From contig JAGQDJ010000016.1 of NCBI GenBank assembly GCA_022885665.1, positions 248,001-312,000 of the forward strand: a DNA stretch of 64,000 nucleotides. The letters are read 5' to 3'. Below the pieces are notes generated by a model. It made no database searches. It was not told the origin of the DNA and was given only the letters and a program-made list of their open reading frames with translations. The position numbers and the translations under genes were made by a program. The stretch comes from Triops longicaudatus (taxonomy: Eukaryota > Arthropoda > Branchiopoda > Notostraca > Triopsidae). Shown here piece after piece: positions 11,004-22,228 of the stretch (position 1 is its first letter; every line of letters begins with the position of its first letter).

Positions 11004-13215
11004 TGCGTTTTTTATATTATTTTTGTTTTCCTGCTGGTCCTGGACCCACCAAACGATGCCTATACTCAGCAGAAAAAAAAAATTTAGACAAACTGGCAGA
11101 AATAAATGTGCTTATGCACTGTAATCAGCAAAAAAATAACAATATTCGAACATGGATACAAGGAAAATCTTTGTTCGGTATACAAACGTTGATCTTACTA
11201 TAATAAGAACACGAGTTTTTAAGCGTTTTTACAAAGCACTGTACTTCAACGGGTAAAGAAACTTACTTTAAATGAAGTCCATAACTACAAAGGGCTCCGG
11301 TTAATTAAATGTATCCAATTTCCAAGGAAAAAGATACGCACTTCCTCTCCCCATCCGGGGTTGCTTCTTTAACACTGTTACGATAAGGAAAACAAACACG
11401 CCTAATATCGATCAATAAACTTAGATGGCATCGATATAGAAATCTTGATCAATGTTAAGCATTTTTCGAGTTTTATTTTGGCGCGAATGGATGTCAAACG
11501 ATTTAGTCTTGTCGAGGTTTACAACGAAGAAATTTTTTTATTAATTTTTAAGATGTAAGCAGAAACCTTAGTTATGTAGTACCAATAGTAAGGAAGATTT
11601 AGAAATCCTGAAAGTAGAACGCTTGTGTAACTTTAGCTTGAACGCTACTGACAACCGACTAATTTATTCTCTTTCAATATCATTTACCAATACTGAGACA
11701 ACGCCTAGAACCTTCTCTCTAAATGTCGGCAGAAGATTCGAGTTTAACCGGCAGTACGAAACCCCCGTGCAGCCAGCGAACCCTCTTGCTCCACTACCAC
11801 AAAATTCGCGTGTCTTGTGGCAGGAATACAGTACGATCTCTTATCCGTGCCCGGTTTAACCCGTCATACATATAGTCCCTATTAGAGAAAGTATATGGAG
11901 AAACTTCGTCTATTATGAATTAAAGAATCTGAATCCCGTTTTCGCTAACACCCCCGGAACAGGGGAAAAGTTCAGTTTAGCAAGTTCGTTATATCAGATT
12001 TTTGTGTACACGTTTATGACTCGAGACGTCATAATCGGTCTGCTATAGCCTAAAGTCCGCCATAAAAAGGTTCGTTTTAACAAGCTTCTACTATACTTTG
12101 AAATAGCGTATGACCCTTGAGGTAAAAGGTTTGCAATATTTTCCCAAAAAATTTAAAATCAAAGCGCTTTTAACAGTTTTGCAAATATTTTTATAGAGAA
12201 AATACGAAACGTGTTGCCTAGGACGATTCAAAACTTTACTGTCGAGAACTTAAGAGCAAAAACTGGATAGGCGTAGGCCGCTAGTTTTGATTGTTCATTG
12301 GTTGACCTTGAGCTACTTATTAAATTTTCTGATATAGAAATAAGTGTATCTTCTTTTATATTTAAATAGATTTTTCGTTTCGTTGATTTTAAGCACAACC
12401 TTATAGAGGCCCTGAATTCTCCGAAAGGAAACGTAAATTAGCAGTTCATGTTTCACAAAATTACCGCACCGTCGGCTAACGAAACACCCTCCATAGGACG
12501 CCGACCCCAAAAACGGAACTTGGTACGTAAAAACTCAACCGCGGGAGTATAAACACCTGCTTCTTAGATTGGAAAGTAATCTAAGGCAAATAAAGTTAAG
12601 TCGTTGACTTTGGGGGTTAACCTTGGTTTGTATGCATAATTCTTCTACCGCCATTTCGCGCCATGCATATATGATTTTCACCAGAAGGTCCAGATTTTAT
12701 TATAGAAAAATCCTCCACACTTTCACACATGAGTTTTTCCTTCAATCCTGGAGCCGGAATATTGTAGTCCACCAACCAACATTTGACAAAATTTGGTTTT
12801 TCATTTCCCTCCCCTTGAGAAAAAAGGGGAATATGGTGTTTTTAAAAAATTTACCTACAAACAACGACCACGATACCTGATAAAACCACGTATATGAAGA
12901 AAAAAGAAAAACAAAACAACAAAACCAGACATTTTCCTTCCACAAATTTGTCCTGTTCGTCCACTTTAAATCCAGTTGTTTCATAAGCGCCACACAACCT
13001 GGTGCAAAGCTCCCAGTTCCAAAAAAGTCCGAGCTAATGTGCAACAAATTTCACAGGACAAAAACCCCCAAAACAGGAAGGCGCGAAAACCCTCCAGTCG
13101 TTTACTTTAATCTTCGTCATTTAGTAAAGTAAATTTGTTTCCATCTGTAAATACCTACATTCAGCAACAACACAAAAATGTTATTTTTTTTTGTTTTGCA
13201 CTGAAGTAGCTTGTG
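11004..13215. other. Intergenic region upstream of Arkadia
   Basis: 2.2 kb between the Arkadia start and the eIF4B stop. The first few hundred bases should hold the Arkadia promoter and 5' UTR, and the last few hundred the eIF4B 3' UTR. A degenerate Tigger-like repeat lies at about 11870-12103. A plus-strand frame at 11623-11859 has no recognisable family and is not called. Nothing else is supported. Confidence 0.5.
11870..12103. repeat. Degenerate Tigger/pogo-type non-autonomous element
   Basis: The right end, TTCGTTTTAACAAGCTTCTACTATA region (12074-12100), is a decayed version of the TTCGTTATAACGAA...TACTATA terminus seen at 42.3 kb. Internal pieces (GCTATAGCCTAAAGTCCGCC, AGTTCGTTATATCAGA) match the same family. 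The left end, near AGTCCCTATTAGAG, is uncertain. No coding capacity. Boundaries are approximate. Confidence 0.4.
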
Positions 13216-16200
13216 TTAATTTACCGCAGGACGAGGTTCTTCGTATTTCTTGATAGTAGGCTCCCTCGGATACGTTCTTTCTGGACTATGGCGACGAGGT
13301 GGACGGTCATCACGATCACGATTGTAACGATCTCCGCTATGGTCATTCCTGTACCGATCTCGGTTGCCTTCTCCTTGACGGTGCGGCGGACCACCATGCC
13401 CTCTGTCACCACCCCCACGTCCTCCTCGATACTCCCCTCGCTGAGGACGATCGTCGCGCCCATAATCAGGTCGCCTGCTGCTGTAATCTCCCCTACCACC
13501 GCCACTACCACCGCGAGGATGGTCATCTACCCAAGAGAAGTACAAATATGAGATTGTGACATAAATGAAAAAATACATGTAAATCTATAAATTTTTAAAT
13601 ATACAAGAAATAACAGCTAATAATTTTTTCGATTATTACATTCTGAATACACATTCTTTTTGAAACTATTTAATTACCTCTTCTTGGCCGATCATCATAA
13701 TTTCTTCTGGAGTCATAAGAACCTCTGGTGTCACGGTCACGGGGAGCACTCGGGCGATCCCTATAACGATCTCCGCCTTCGTAACGGCGGTCACGTTCCA
13801 CGTCTCGGTCCTTTTCCCGGTAATCACGATAACTTTCTTTTTCCCGATACTCCCGTTCGCGAGGACGATCTTCATCGCGATGATGTTCGGTCTCGCGCTC
13901 ATGTTCCCGTTCTACATGTTTGTCTTCGTATTCCTCTTCTTCTGCGCCCTCCTGCACAAACCCAAAATATTAAATACTTTTGTAATTTCCAATATACAAA
14001 ACTTGAACCTCAAAAAATAACCATATAAAAAGAATAAGGAAAGTGTTTCAAGTGATACGACCAAGAACGCTAAAAGGGCAATTTTTGGTGTCTTTCACTG
14101 AAATTTTTCTTTAGGGTATTACGAAACCATAACACCATAAAAGATGTTACAGATTGTTGAAATTCGAATACCCAAAGTATATTTAGGTATGAAGTATACG
14201 TACATGTGAAACTTGGAGTTTCCTGGACCACGCACTTTCTTTAGGAGGAGGAGCCAACTGAGGACGAGCCTTCTCTGATTTCGGAGGTGAGCTTGGTGAG
14301 GGCGTGCGTTCCTGTTCACGACGATCACTGTCACGGCGTTCCTTTTCGTAACGTACCTCTCTGTCCCTGCAAAAATTTAAGAAAATAATCAGAAATGTCA
14401 CAAAATCACAACATTTGTTGTTGGTTTGAAATAAATCACAACCAACCAAATAAGTTGGTTGTAAAAATCTCTCGCAAATTTAATAACTATTTGAGAGACA
14501 CGAAACGTTTTCAATTTACTGCTGCACATCTACCAATACGAAAAATTTAGTCAAAAGAATCATATATATGTATCTTACTTTTCGGAGTCTCCACGGCTGA
14601 CAGGGCGCTCGCGTTCAGCACGACGCGATTCTTCTTGCTGCTTTTCCACTTCCATTCGACGCAGTCTCTCCTCGATTTCTCTTTCTCTGGCAGTGGTGTC
14701 GACAGGCTTGGCGCCACCGAAAATGGAGGCTTGCGATACAGCAGAGACGGGAGCCTCTTCTTCTTTCGGCGCAGCAGGTACGGAACGAGGAGCCAACACC
14801 AAACGTGGACGCTCTTTAGGGGGCGCTGGCGCTTCTCGCTCGCGCTCAGACTCCCGGTCTACTTCACGACGCTCCCTGAGACTACTGAAGCGTTCGTCAC
14901 TCTCACCTTCCCGTTCTCTGAAATCACGTCGAGGACCACCAAATCCACGATCCCGATCACCTACAAATTACAATAAATGATTCCAAATTTTTCATGTATT
15001 ACATTCTTAAGCTTTCGTTTTTGGCAAAAATAATTCCTCGCGAAATGAAAAACGTGAAAAATTAAAACAACTTTTCATGTAAACAAGAATACACAAACAA
15101 AATGGAAGTAAAAAGCCTACGCGAAAGCCTACGTCGTTCTCGAAGAGAAAACTGAACAGATTAAAATACGTAAAAAAAAATCGTCAGCATGAGAGAGGAA
15201 GCTTACCATAATCTCTCTCCCTGAAACCGCCACCACCTCTGTCAAAGCCACCGTAACCACCGCGCTCAAACCGCCCACCTGCACAAAATAAGCGCATTTT
15301 TTTTTTAAGAAAAGTCCCAAGAAAGTTTAAAGGAGGAAACTCATTCTCGAGATGTATACTGATCGACTAATAAATTTGCATTTACCTCTATCACCACCAA
15401 AGCGATCTTCTCGGCGTTGGTCAAAACCACCGCCTCTGGAAAACCGTTCGTCCCTGGAACCAAAACCGGACTCAAAACGGTCTTCGCGAGGACCACGCCC
15501 AAAACCACCACGGTCCCTGTCACCACCGCCAAAACGATCTCTTCCGAAGCCTCCCTCTTCTAAAAATTTAAATTCAGATATTAATTCGAAACTCGAGAAA
15601 AATACTAAAGATACACGACAATGTGTCGCGTTGTGACACAGTTGGTCTATAAACAAAGTAAACTAATATTACAATTTACAAAACCGCAAGAAGATCAACG
15701 AAGCCCCAAAATTAAAGTAAAAACAGAATCCATAGCATAACCGGGTTATTTTGAAAGAAAGTGTCTTATTTGTTCTTCTAGTATATTTCGGCTATTTTTT
15801 TAGTAAAAAGGTAAAAAAAGTTTAAGAAACAACTTTACTAATAAATTTCCTACAATTTCAAGCCTATTAATAGTACATTTTCAACGACAGTACAAAGAAA
15901 ATAATCAGAAATTGTCACCTCTACGCTCAGACGGAGGTCCAGCTTCGCGAGGAGCGCTACGCCAATCACTGTCGGGTGTGCGATCTGGATGTTCTTCGCG
16001 TTCACGCGGTTTACGGTTACCTCTTCTATCCTCTTCGTCGTTCTGTCCAGCGACGTCGATACGAATCTTGCGATTTTTGATCATCTACACAAATATCAAT
16101 CCACTCAGAAGTTTTCTCTCGAAAAAATGCATCCAAAGTTTTATACCAAGTCGCTCATTCCCAAAGCTTCGATCAACTCTTGCCTTTCTTCAAATTCTGC

Positions 16201-17017
16201 ATAGCCGAAACCACGTAATCTTCCCGATTCGCTGCCACCATCACGCGGAAGCCTCACTGAGACGATCTACATCGAAAAGAGCAAATTAATTCTAACTCTC
16301 TTTATGTGAATTCTTTGATTATTGGCTAGGCTAAGTAGCAACGGACCTTAAGTCCCTTGAAAAAGCGGACAATATCATCGTTGTCGATATCGAAAGGAAG
16401 GTTGGCCAAGTAAGCGGTGTACGGTGGGTTGCGCGGGATCTTGTTCTCGTCAAAATCGCCTCCACGAGCCGCCCTGGGCGCCGAAGGCAGGACGATGCGC
16501 TCTTTCACCACAGGAGGCGCGTAAGTTTCGGCTAAATGCAGAAGATTAGCACATTTCCAACCACTTTCCCCGCACATTTAGACCAACATACCCTCGTTTT
16601 CCATTTCGTCAGCCCAGCTCGTTCCGATGGGTCCTTTCGGGACCATGATAACAGTCTGTCCGGATCCCACATCTTCTTGACCAGCGGCGAGGAAGTCGCC
16701 AAGTCCTAGTGTCACTCCCTTAGTTTTCTTTCCTTTTTTACCTGCAACAAGGCAAATAAAATGAAATTAAAGCAACCATTACCACATAGCTTTCTCGATG
16801 AAGAAACTTTCCGCGGGGGTCAATTGGGGTCTGAATGACCCCTACCCAAACACAAAGTACAACAAGCCATCATGACTGTTTTTTAATCACTTTAAACAAG
16901 GACAATGCCTGGCTTTGGAAAACGACGTATTGGGCAAACAAACATACGGTGAAACATAGCTAAAACACTTAATTTACACAGAGCACATGGGAACGAACAC
17001 TTACCAGAGGAAGCCAT
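13216..17017 (-). CDS. eIF4B: Eukaryotic translation initiation factor 4B
   Basis: Eleven exons: 17005-17017, 16592-16741, 16347-16531, 16147-16266, 15919-16084, 15386-15559, 15207-15278, 14579-14960, 14213-14366, 13678-13951 and 13216-13526. They sum to 2001 bp (666 aa). eIF4B stimulates the eIF4A helicase during mRNA scanning in the cytoplasm. The N-terminus (MASSGKKGKKTKGVTLGLGD) and an SWADEME motif match the family. The RRM runs from about 92 to 170, with PPYTAYLANLPF and the RNP1 motif RGFGYAEF (134-141). A long Arg/Asp/Gly/Tyr-rich region follows, as in the vertebrate DRYG domain. Then comes the highly conserved SIFGGAKPVDT (about 372-382) leading into a charged helix, and APPPKESAW. 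A second R/D/E-rich block ends the protein. The first coding exon is only 13 bp. The donors at 14213 (GTTTCA) and 15919 (GTGACA) are unusual but keep phase. Confidence 0.93.
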
Positions 17018-17369
17018 GTTTAGGCAAAGGACTCCTTGATCGGTCCTGCCACCTGGTGTCCGTAGCGGATATAAATCAACGTCGCTCAAGCCTTACAAAT
17101 AGATTTTTTTGTGATAAAAACCCCAGTGCGACAATTGAAGTATACGCATCCCTCGAACAGCTACTTAAACATTAATGGATACCCCAGAGAGGAGCTAGAA
17201 AGTTTATTTTTAAACAAATCTTTATTACACACCTTACTGCAGCAAGCAATAAGGTAAATTACTCTTTTAATCAAGTATTTTTTTTTATTTTTACAAAGTA
17301 TTTTATGTGACGGTATCCTTGTTTTGAATAGCAGTCAAATACATTGTTTTCTAATTAGGTTTACAGACA
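17018..17369. promoter_or_regulatory. Head-to-head spacer, eIF4B / SLC25A42
   Basis: 352 bp between divergent start codons, so probably a compact bidirectional promoter plus both leaders. I see no TATA box or other definite site. Confidence 0.5.
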
Positions 17370-19015
17370 ATGACTGGGCATGTTAACAGGAACAGTCCAG
17401 AGCAGCTGATCCTCCGTGAATCTGCAAATATGGGGATTTCTTCCCCAGGTCCTACTTCAAAACGCAGTGAACCTTTGCCCGTTCAGCACCCAGAAAAAGT
17501 ACTCATGTATGGACAAGCAAATCTTGAGCTTAAATAAATATGTTGGGACTAGATTAGCAACGCAGACCGAGTGATTACTAGTTTAGCCGCCGGGGCAATG
17601 GCAGGAGCGCTGGCCAAGACGTCTATTGCCCCGTTAGACCGGACCAAGATCAATTTCCAAGTACTTTTAAAAGATTCTTCGAGATTTAATATGATGGAAT
17701 GTGTTTTAGATAGCGAAAAGAAAGTTTTCGGCCAAGGAGGCAGTTCGGTTTTTGAAGCACAGTTACCGACAAGAAGGTATTACTAGTCTTTGGCGAGGCA
17801 ACACAGCCACCATGGCTCGCATTATTCCATATGCGGCCATTCAGTTTTCTTCCCATGAACAGTGGAAAAGAATCTTGCGAGTAGATGTAGAAGGAAAAGA
17901 AAAGTATTGAAATTTGTATAGTAAACTCCAACGATGTCAAATTTTGGTTGTAGGGCCAGTTCATACGCACGCTTTGCGGCCGGATCGTTGGCCGGTGTGA
18001 CGTCACAAACGTTCACATATCCTCTGGATTTGGCTAGAGCGCGTATGGCCGTTACTCGACGTTGTATGTACAGCTCATTATTACAAGTATTTTACATCAT
18101 TTTTGTTTCCTTCCCACAGTGGCTTAAAGCGTTTCTCTTGTCTGTCAAGGTTTTCGTCCGAATTTGGCAAGATGAAGGTCCCCGTAGTTTGTACCGAGGT
18201 TTTACGCCTACCATTCTAGGAGTCATTCCTTATGCAGGCACGAGCTTTTTCACGTATGAGACTTTAAAAAACTACCACGCAGGTATAGTTTTGTAGCATT
18301 TATTAGTTTTGTATTAAAAATTCTTAAATAATAAAAATTGATGCTTTTAGAATATTCTGGGCACAATCCACCCAATCCTCTGGAAAGGTTAGCGTTTGGT
18401 GCTATTGCAGGATTACTGGGTCAATCCTCGTCTTATCCTTTAGATATTGTACGAAGACGTATGCAAACCGCCACAGTCACGGGAGGAAATTATGAAAGTA
18501 TCTTGGGCACACTTAAACATGTCTACAAGTAACCAGAATATAACTGTTACAGTAGACTCCCTCTTATCCGTACATGGGTTCACTGGTTACAACTTTAATC
18601 GTACATCCTTATATCTTTTAAAGCGAAAATTGGGCTATTGATAATCGAAATCAATAACTGCTCAATAATCTGTCTATTATGCGTAACGTTTGTATTTTGA
18701 ACACTTTATTATTGTACTGCAACTACCATTTCGTAACGTTTTCCGTATTAACATTTCTTTTCGGATATCTGGTGTAAGGTTTATTCCCGTGCCTGAGTGA
18801 AAAGTGGGAGTCGACTGTACTTTTTTATTTAAAACGAGAATTGCTATTATAATGACTTATTAATTTGAAATAGGGAGGAAGGAATTATAAACGGATGGTA
18901 TAAAGGGTTGAGCATGAATTGGATCAAAGGCCCAATAGCGGTTGGAATTAGTTTCGCGACATTTGACACCATGCAAGATTTCTTGCGACGACTTCCCATC
19001 TTCCGTGAACGATAA
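17370..19015 (+). CDS. SLC25A42: Mitochondrial coenzyme A carrier, SLC25A42 type
   Basis: Seven exons: 17370-17506, 17558-17660, 17710-17903, 17954-18086, 18150-18282, 18351-18528 and 18874-19015. They sum to 1020 bp (339 aa). SLC25A42 exchanges CoA and adenine nucleotides across the inner mitochondrial membrane. The three carrier signatures are present: PLDRTK (71-76), PLDLAR (168-173) and PLDIVR (263-268). Family-specific stretches include FSAKEA, SLWRGN, IPYAAIQFSSHE, LGVIPYAGTSFFTYETLK and GLSMNWIKGPIAVGISF. The start is the ATG at 17370, giving a 50-residue hydrophilic leader. The introns are 49-69 bp except the last (345 bp), which has been enlarged by a 268-bp Tigger-type element. Assignment to SLC25A42 rather than the related SLC25A16 rests on remembered human sequence. 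Confidence 0.92.
18550..18817. mobile_element. Tigger/pogo-type MITE in SLC25A42 intron 6
   Basis: A 268-bp element with terminal inverted repeats. The left end begins CAGTAGACTCCCTCTTATCC, and the right end read in reverse begins CAGTCGACTCCCACTTTTCA. It is flanked by a TA dinucleotide on both sides (18548-18549 and 18818-18819), the expected target-site duplication of Tc1/mariner/pogo transposons. There is no coding capacity, so it is non-autonomous. It sits wholly inside the last intron and leaves splicing signals intact. Confidence 0.8.
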
Positions 19016-19993
19016 CTTTCCGACTGTTATCTGAAGCAGTTGAAAAGCTGATATTTTCTCCCTTTTTGGTCTTTTTGGCCAATTTTCTTCCGACACAAAG
19101 TAGCCTTTTCAGTGTTTACATCATCACTAGTAGGAGTTTTTCAATTGGAGTTCAGCTTAGTGCCTTTTTTAGTCAGGTGCTAGTGTGGTTGCATTAGAGA
19201 AACTGTGATGATCAACAGAAACTCGTGTTATATGGTCTTTTACATCCGGATACGTAGAACTAGACTAGCGAGGGATGAACAACGGGAGGGAATTGTGGGG
19301 AAAACGAGCAGCAAGTGCCAATGCAAATTTTAGTTGTGTTTAAATATAGTGTGCTGTCCAGTACTTCGAGAGTTTTATGAATACAAATATACTATGTAGC
19401 ATAACCACAAATGCATGGTGTTCGTATTTTCGCAGTACTGATAAAAAATTCATTTCGATTCGTTGTTTCGTCAAAATTCATTTCCTCGGATCTCGAAAAT
19501 GCTAATTAATAAAAAAGTACTATTTAAAAAAAGTATGAAAGAAACAGCAAAAAACTGTGATTAAATAAAGAGTCATTTTGCATTAAGATCGAGTTCCTTT
19601 CTGCAATCCGCACGAAACGAATTCTTCCGCGATAGGCGAAGCGCTGTATACGTTCTCCAGTGAAAACCGCGTGATAGTGATTCCACACACATTAACGGAA
19701 TCCCGTAAACCGCGCCGTTTCCGAAGGTTTATAGAAGAAAATCACATTAAGAAAAGGTATTTTTGTCACAGGTTATCGATATATCTTTTGAGGCTTTCAT
19801 GACGGAACCAACGAATAGTATTTTTGGGCTTAAACAGTGCGTTAAACTGGAATTCTTCACAAGATTGAACTCGAAAGGCTCAGAAGGGATTTTCCCTCCA
19901 ACGACATCGTTATCATGTGATTTGTAAAAACACATGATCTAAACACAGTAGTGATCTGTATAAGCTTCAGAGAATTCGACATTTGTGGCTAAC
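19016..19993. other. Intergenic region, SLC25A42 3' / ATP6V1F 5'
   Basis: 978 bp. AATAAA signals occur at 19508-19513 and 19564-19569 and could end the SLC25A42 transcript. The last few hundred bases should be the ATP6V1F promoter. No ORF or repeat is recognised. Confidence 0.5.
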
Positions 19994-20587
19994 ATGGCAG
20001 TTGCGTCAGCAAGAGGCAAATTAATTGCAGTGATTGGTGATGAGGTATTTGTACTTATGTTCTTTTTCAACTTAAAATCCATTTATTTTTTTTTTCTTGT
20101 AGGACACTTGTGTAGGTTTCTTGCTGGGCGGTATCGGAGAAATCAATAAAAATCGACAGCCGAATTTCATGGTTGTGGACAAAAGTAAACTACATATATT
20201 TAAAATTTTCTTATAACTTATATTTATATTGTGGAAAATTTAGACACGAGTGTGGGTGAAATCGAAGAATGTTTCAAGAGATTTTTAAGGCGAGATGACA
20301 TTGACATAATTCTAATCAACCAGAACGTAATTGCAGCACTTTTACTTAAAAATTACGTTAAGTTTCATCGTTTGATTACTTCCTAGATCGCCGAGCTTAT
20401 TCGTCATGTCATCGACTTGCACAATTCCCCCATTCCGGCAGTTTTGGAAATTCCTTCCAAAGATCATCCTTATGATGCTAATAAAGATTCCATTTTGCGA
20501 CGTGCCAAGGTATAACAACAATTTTGAGTAAAGAAAACCGATTATACGTGTTCATTCTAGGGTATGTTCACGGCTGGAGATTTGTAA
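19994..20587 (+). CDS. ATP6V1F: V-type proton ATPase subunit F
   Basis: Five exons: 19994-20044, 20103-20184, 20244-20326, 20387-20509 and 20561-20587. They sum to 366 bp (121 aa), the normal size for the family. Subunit F belongs to the central rotor stalk of the V1 sector, which couples ATP hydrolysis to proton pumping in endosomes and lysosomes. The sequence is unmistakable: GKLIAVIGDE, GFLLGGIGEINKNRQPNF, DDIDIILINQN and the near-invariant PAVLEIPSKDHPYD followed by KDSILRRAKGMF. The last coding exon is only 27 bp (GMFTAGDL and stop). The start ATG follows AAC. The gene converges on CRPPA, 145 bp away. Confidence 0.96.
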
Positions 20588-20732
20588 CGTCATCGCAGCC
20601 TAAAAAAGCGAACGAGCAAATGTTTACCAAACGTGGGGACATATTTTTGTGTATAGCAATTTCTGTGGCTGTCTTGTTGTGTATCATGTATACATTCCTG
20701 TTCCATGGCCGTAATACAACTATCATTTAGTG

Positions 20733-22007
20733 TTAAATCTTAAAGCACTGACCGGATAATGCATCGTCTGTCTGCATGAGCAGTGTTCGAATGAGATTCA
20801 CCAACTTTTCTTTCCTATTGTTCACCGTATCGAAGTAAACAAAGTAAAGGCTCTTTCTATACTTTTCTCCCTTTTGACAGAATTTCGAATGCTGATCATC
20901 GTCAGATGCTATGGGAGTACTGGATACGAGGACAAAATTTCCATCTTCTGACGAATCCAACATTCCCAGGTACTCATTAATGCCAATCTGCGCAAGGCTT
21001 TTGCAAAAAGCAACGCAGTGCTGGACTTTCCCATGCATTTCTGCACGACCAAGACATATACGAGCAAAATGGCCGATTAATTCGCTGACAAGGTCATTTT
21101 TTACTCCCTCTCTATCGTCCCCGTCGATTAACACCATATTTTCCTCTACAGTAAAACAACGGTATATAAGTGTCATTAGGATTTAAGTGATACGTAACTT
21201 CATTAAGAAGAAAACTTACGATTTAACAGCGTTTTGGCCATTGCTAGATCTTTCGGGTATGTCACTTTCCATAACTGTTCCCCGCCGGGCAGTAATCTAG
21301 CCGATACGTTTTCATATTTTAACGCTACCTGCAGGCATTCAGTTCCATCGTCAAGTTCTTTGTCGTCAGCCTTGAATTTAAAAAAAAAAAATAGCAAATA
21401 AATAGAATTGTTTCGAGAATGGGATTCCACGTACTTGATGATACGATTCCCATAAAATTTCCCATCGGAAAGCTTGGGGCGTTTCGCTAGCTCGGTAAAG
21501 ATTCCGTTCTAATACTTGTTCTAAGTGGTTTTCTCTCAAACGCGGTTTGATAACGGTAGAAACCAACGGTCGAACGTAGCCAGCTGCTCCGGCATTCAAC
21601 GCTGCTTCGATCAGCTCGTTCAAATCGGGTGGTATGAAAGGTCGTACTGCATCGTGCACGACTACAACGTCCGGAGGATCCTCCCTCTGCAATATGTGCT
21701 TCAACCCAGCAAGAATGGAGCGATGACGCGAGCTGCAACCTTTGGCATAAATAACTTTATTCTCCAATTCTGTTATTGCCGCGCGAATGAAATAAGGTTG
21801 GAGTAAAGCTTGGGCAGATTCGACATTGTCGACTACTAATACCACCTTCTCGATGTAATCAAGTTTCAATAGGCCTTCCACGGCGTAGCCCAGCAATGGT
21901 TTGCCTTTGATGATGGTATACTGCTTAGGAACAGAATTCCTGAACCTTTCACCGCAACCTGCAGCCGGTAACACAGCTACAGTCCGTATGAGCTCTAAAT
22001 TTGCCAT
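20733..22007 (-). CDS. CRPPA: D-ribitol-5-phosphate cytidylyltransferase (ISPD/CRPPA)
   Basis: Three exons: 21435-22007, 21220-21370 and 20733-21145. They sum to 1137 bp (378 aa). The N-terminal half is an IspD-type nucleotidyltransferase. It has the nucleotide-binding loop LPAAGCGERF (13-22) followed by PKQY (27-30), and the HDAVRPF motif (118-124). Animals lack the MEP isoprenoid pathway, so an IspD domain here is most likely ISPD/CRPPA, which makes CDP-ribitol for alpha-dystroglycan O-mannosyl glycans in the cytosol. The C-terminal half is less conserved, as in vertebrate CRPPA, and shorter overall (about 450 aa in human, from memory). I chose the ATG at 22007; an upstream TTG in the same frame is not a likely start. 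It is 221 bp head to head from CDK5RAP3. Confidence 0.88.
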
Positions 22008-22228
22008 TCTTCGAGTTCGCAAGCCAGAAGTTAAATTCCCCGCTCGGTTAAATGTCAGATTATCTTTGCAAGCCTCCGGCTATGGACGACTTTTGCTCTC
22101 CTGATAGGGATTTTTCCACAGAAGATGTTTTGTTTATATTCTAAGTTGTCAATATTGCCAGCTGGTATATGGTTACAGTTGCCGAATCGTGTGAAAAACT
22201 ACAATTTATTGCAACTTAGTAGGCCAAA
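22008..22228. promoter_or_regulatory. Bidirectional promoter, CRPPA / CDK5RAP3
   Basis: Only 221 bp separate the two divergent start codons, so both promoters and 5' leaders must overlap here. There is no obvious TATA box. The CRPPA side is moderately GC-rich and the CDK5RAP3 side AT-rich. Confidence 0.6.

Noticed and set aside
13213..15660. Plus-strand ORFs opposite eIF4B
   Set aside because: They are shadows of the Arg/Asp/Gly-rich eIF4B coding exons, and their composition mirrors those repeats.
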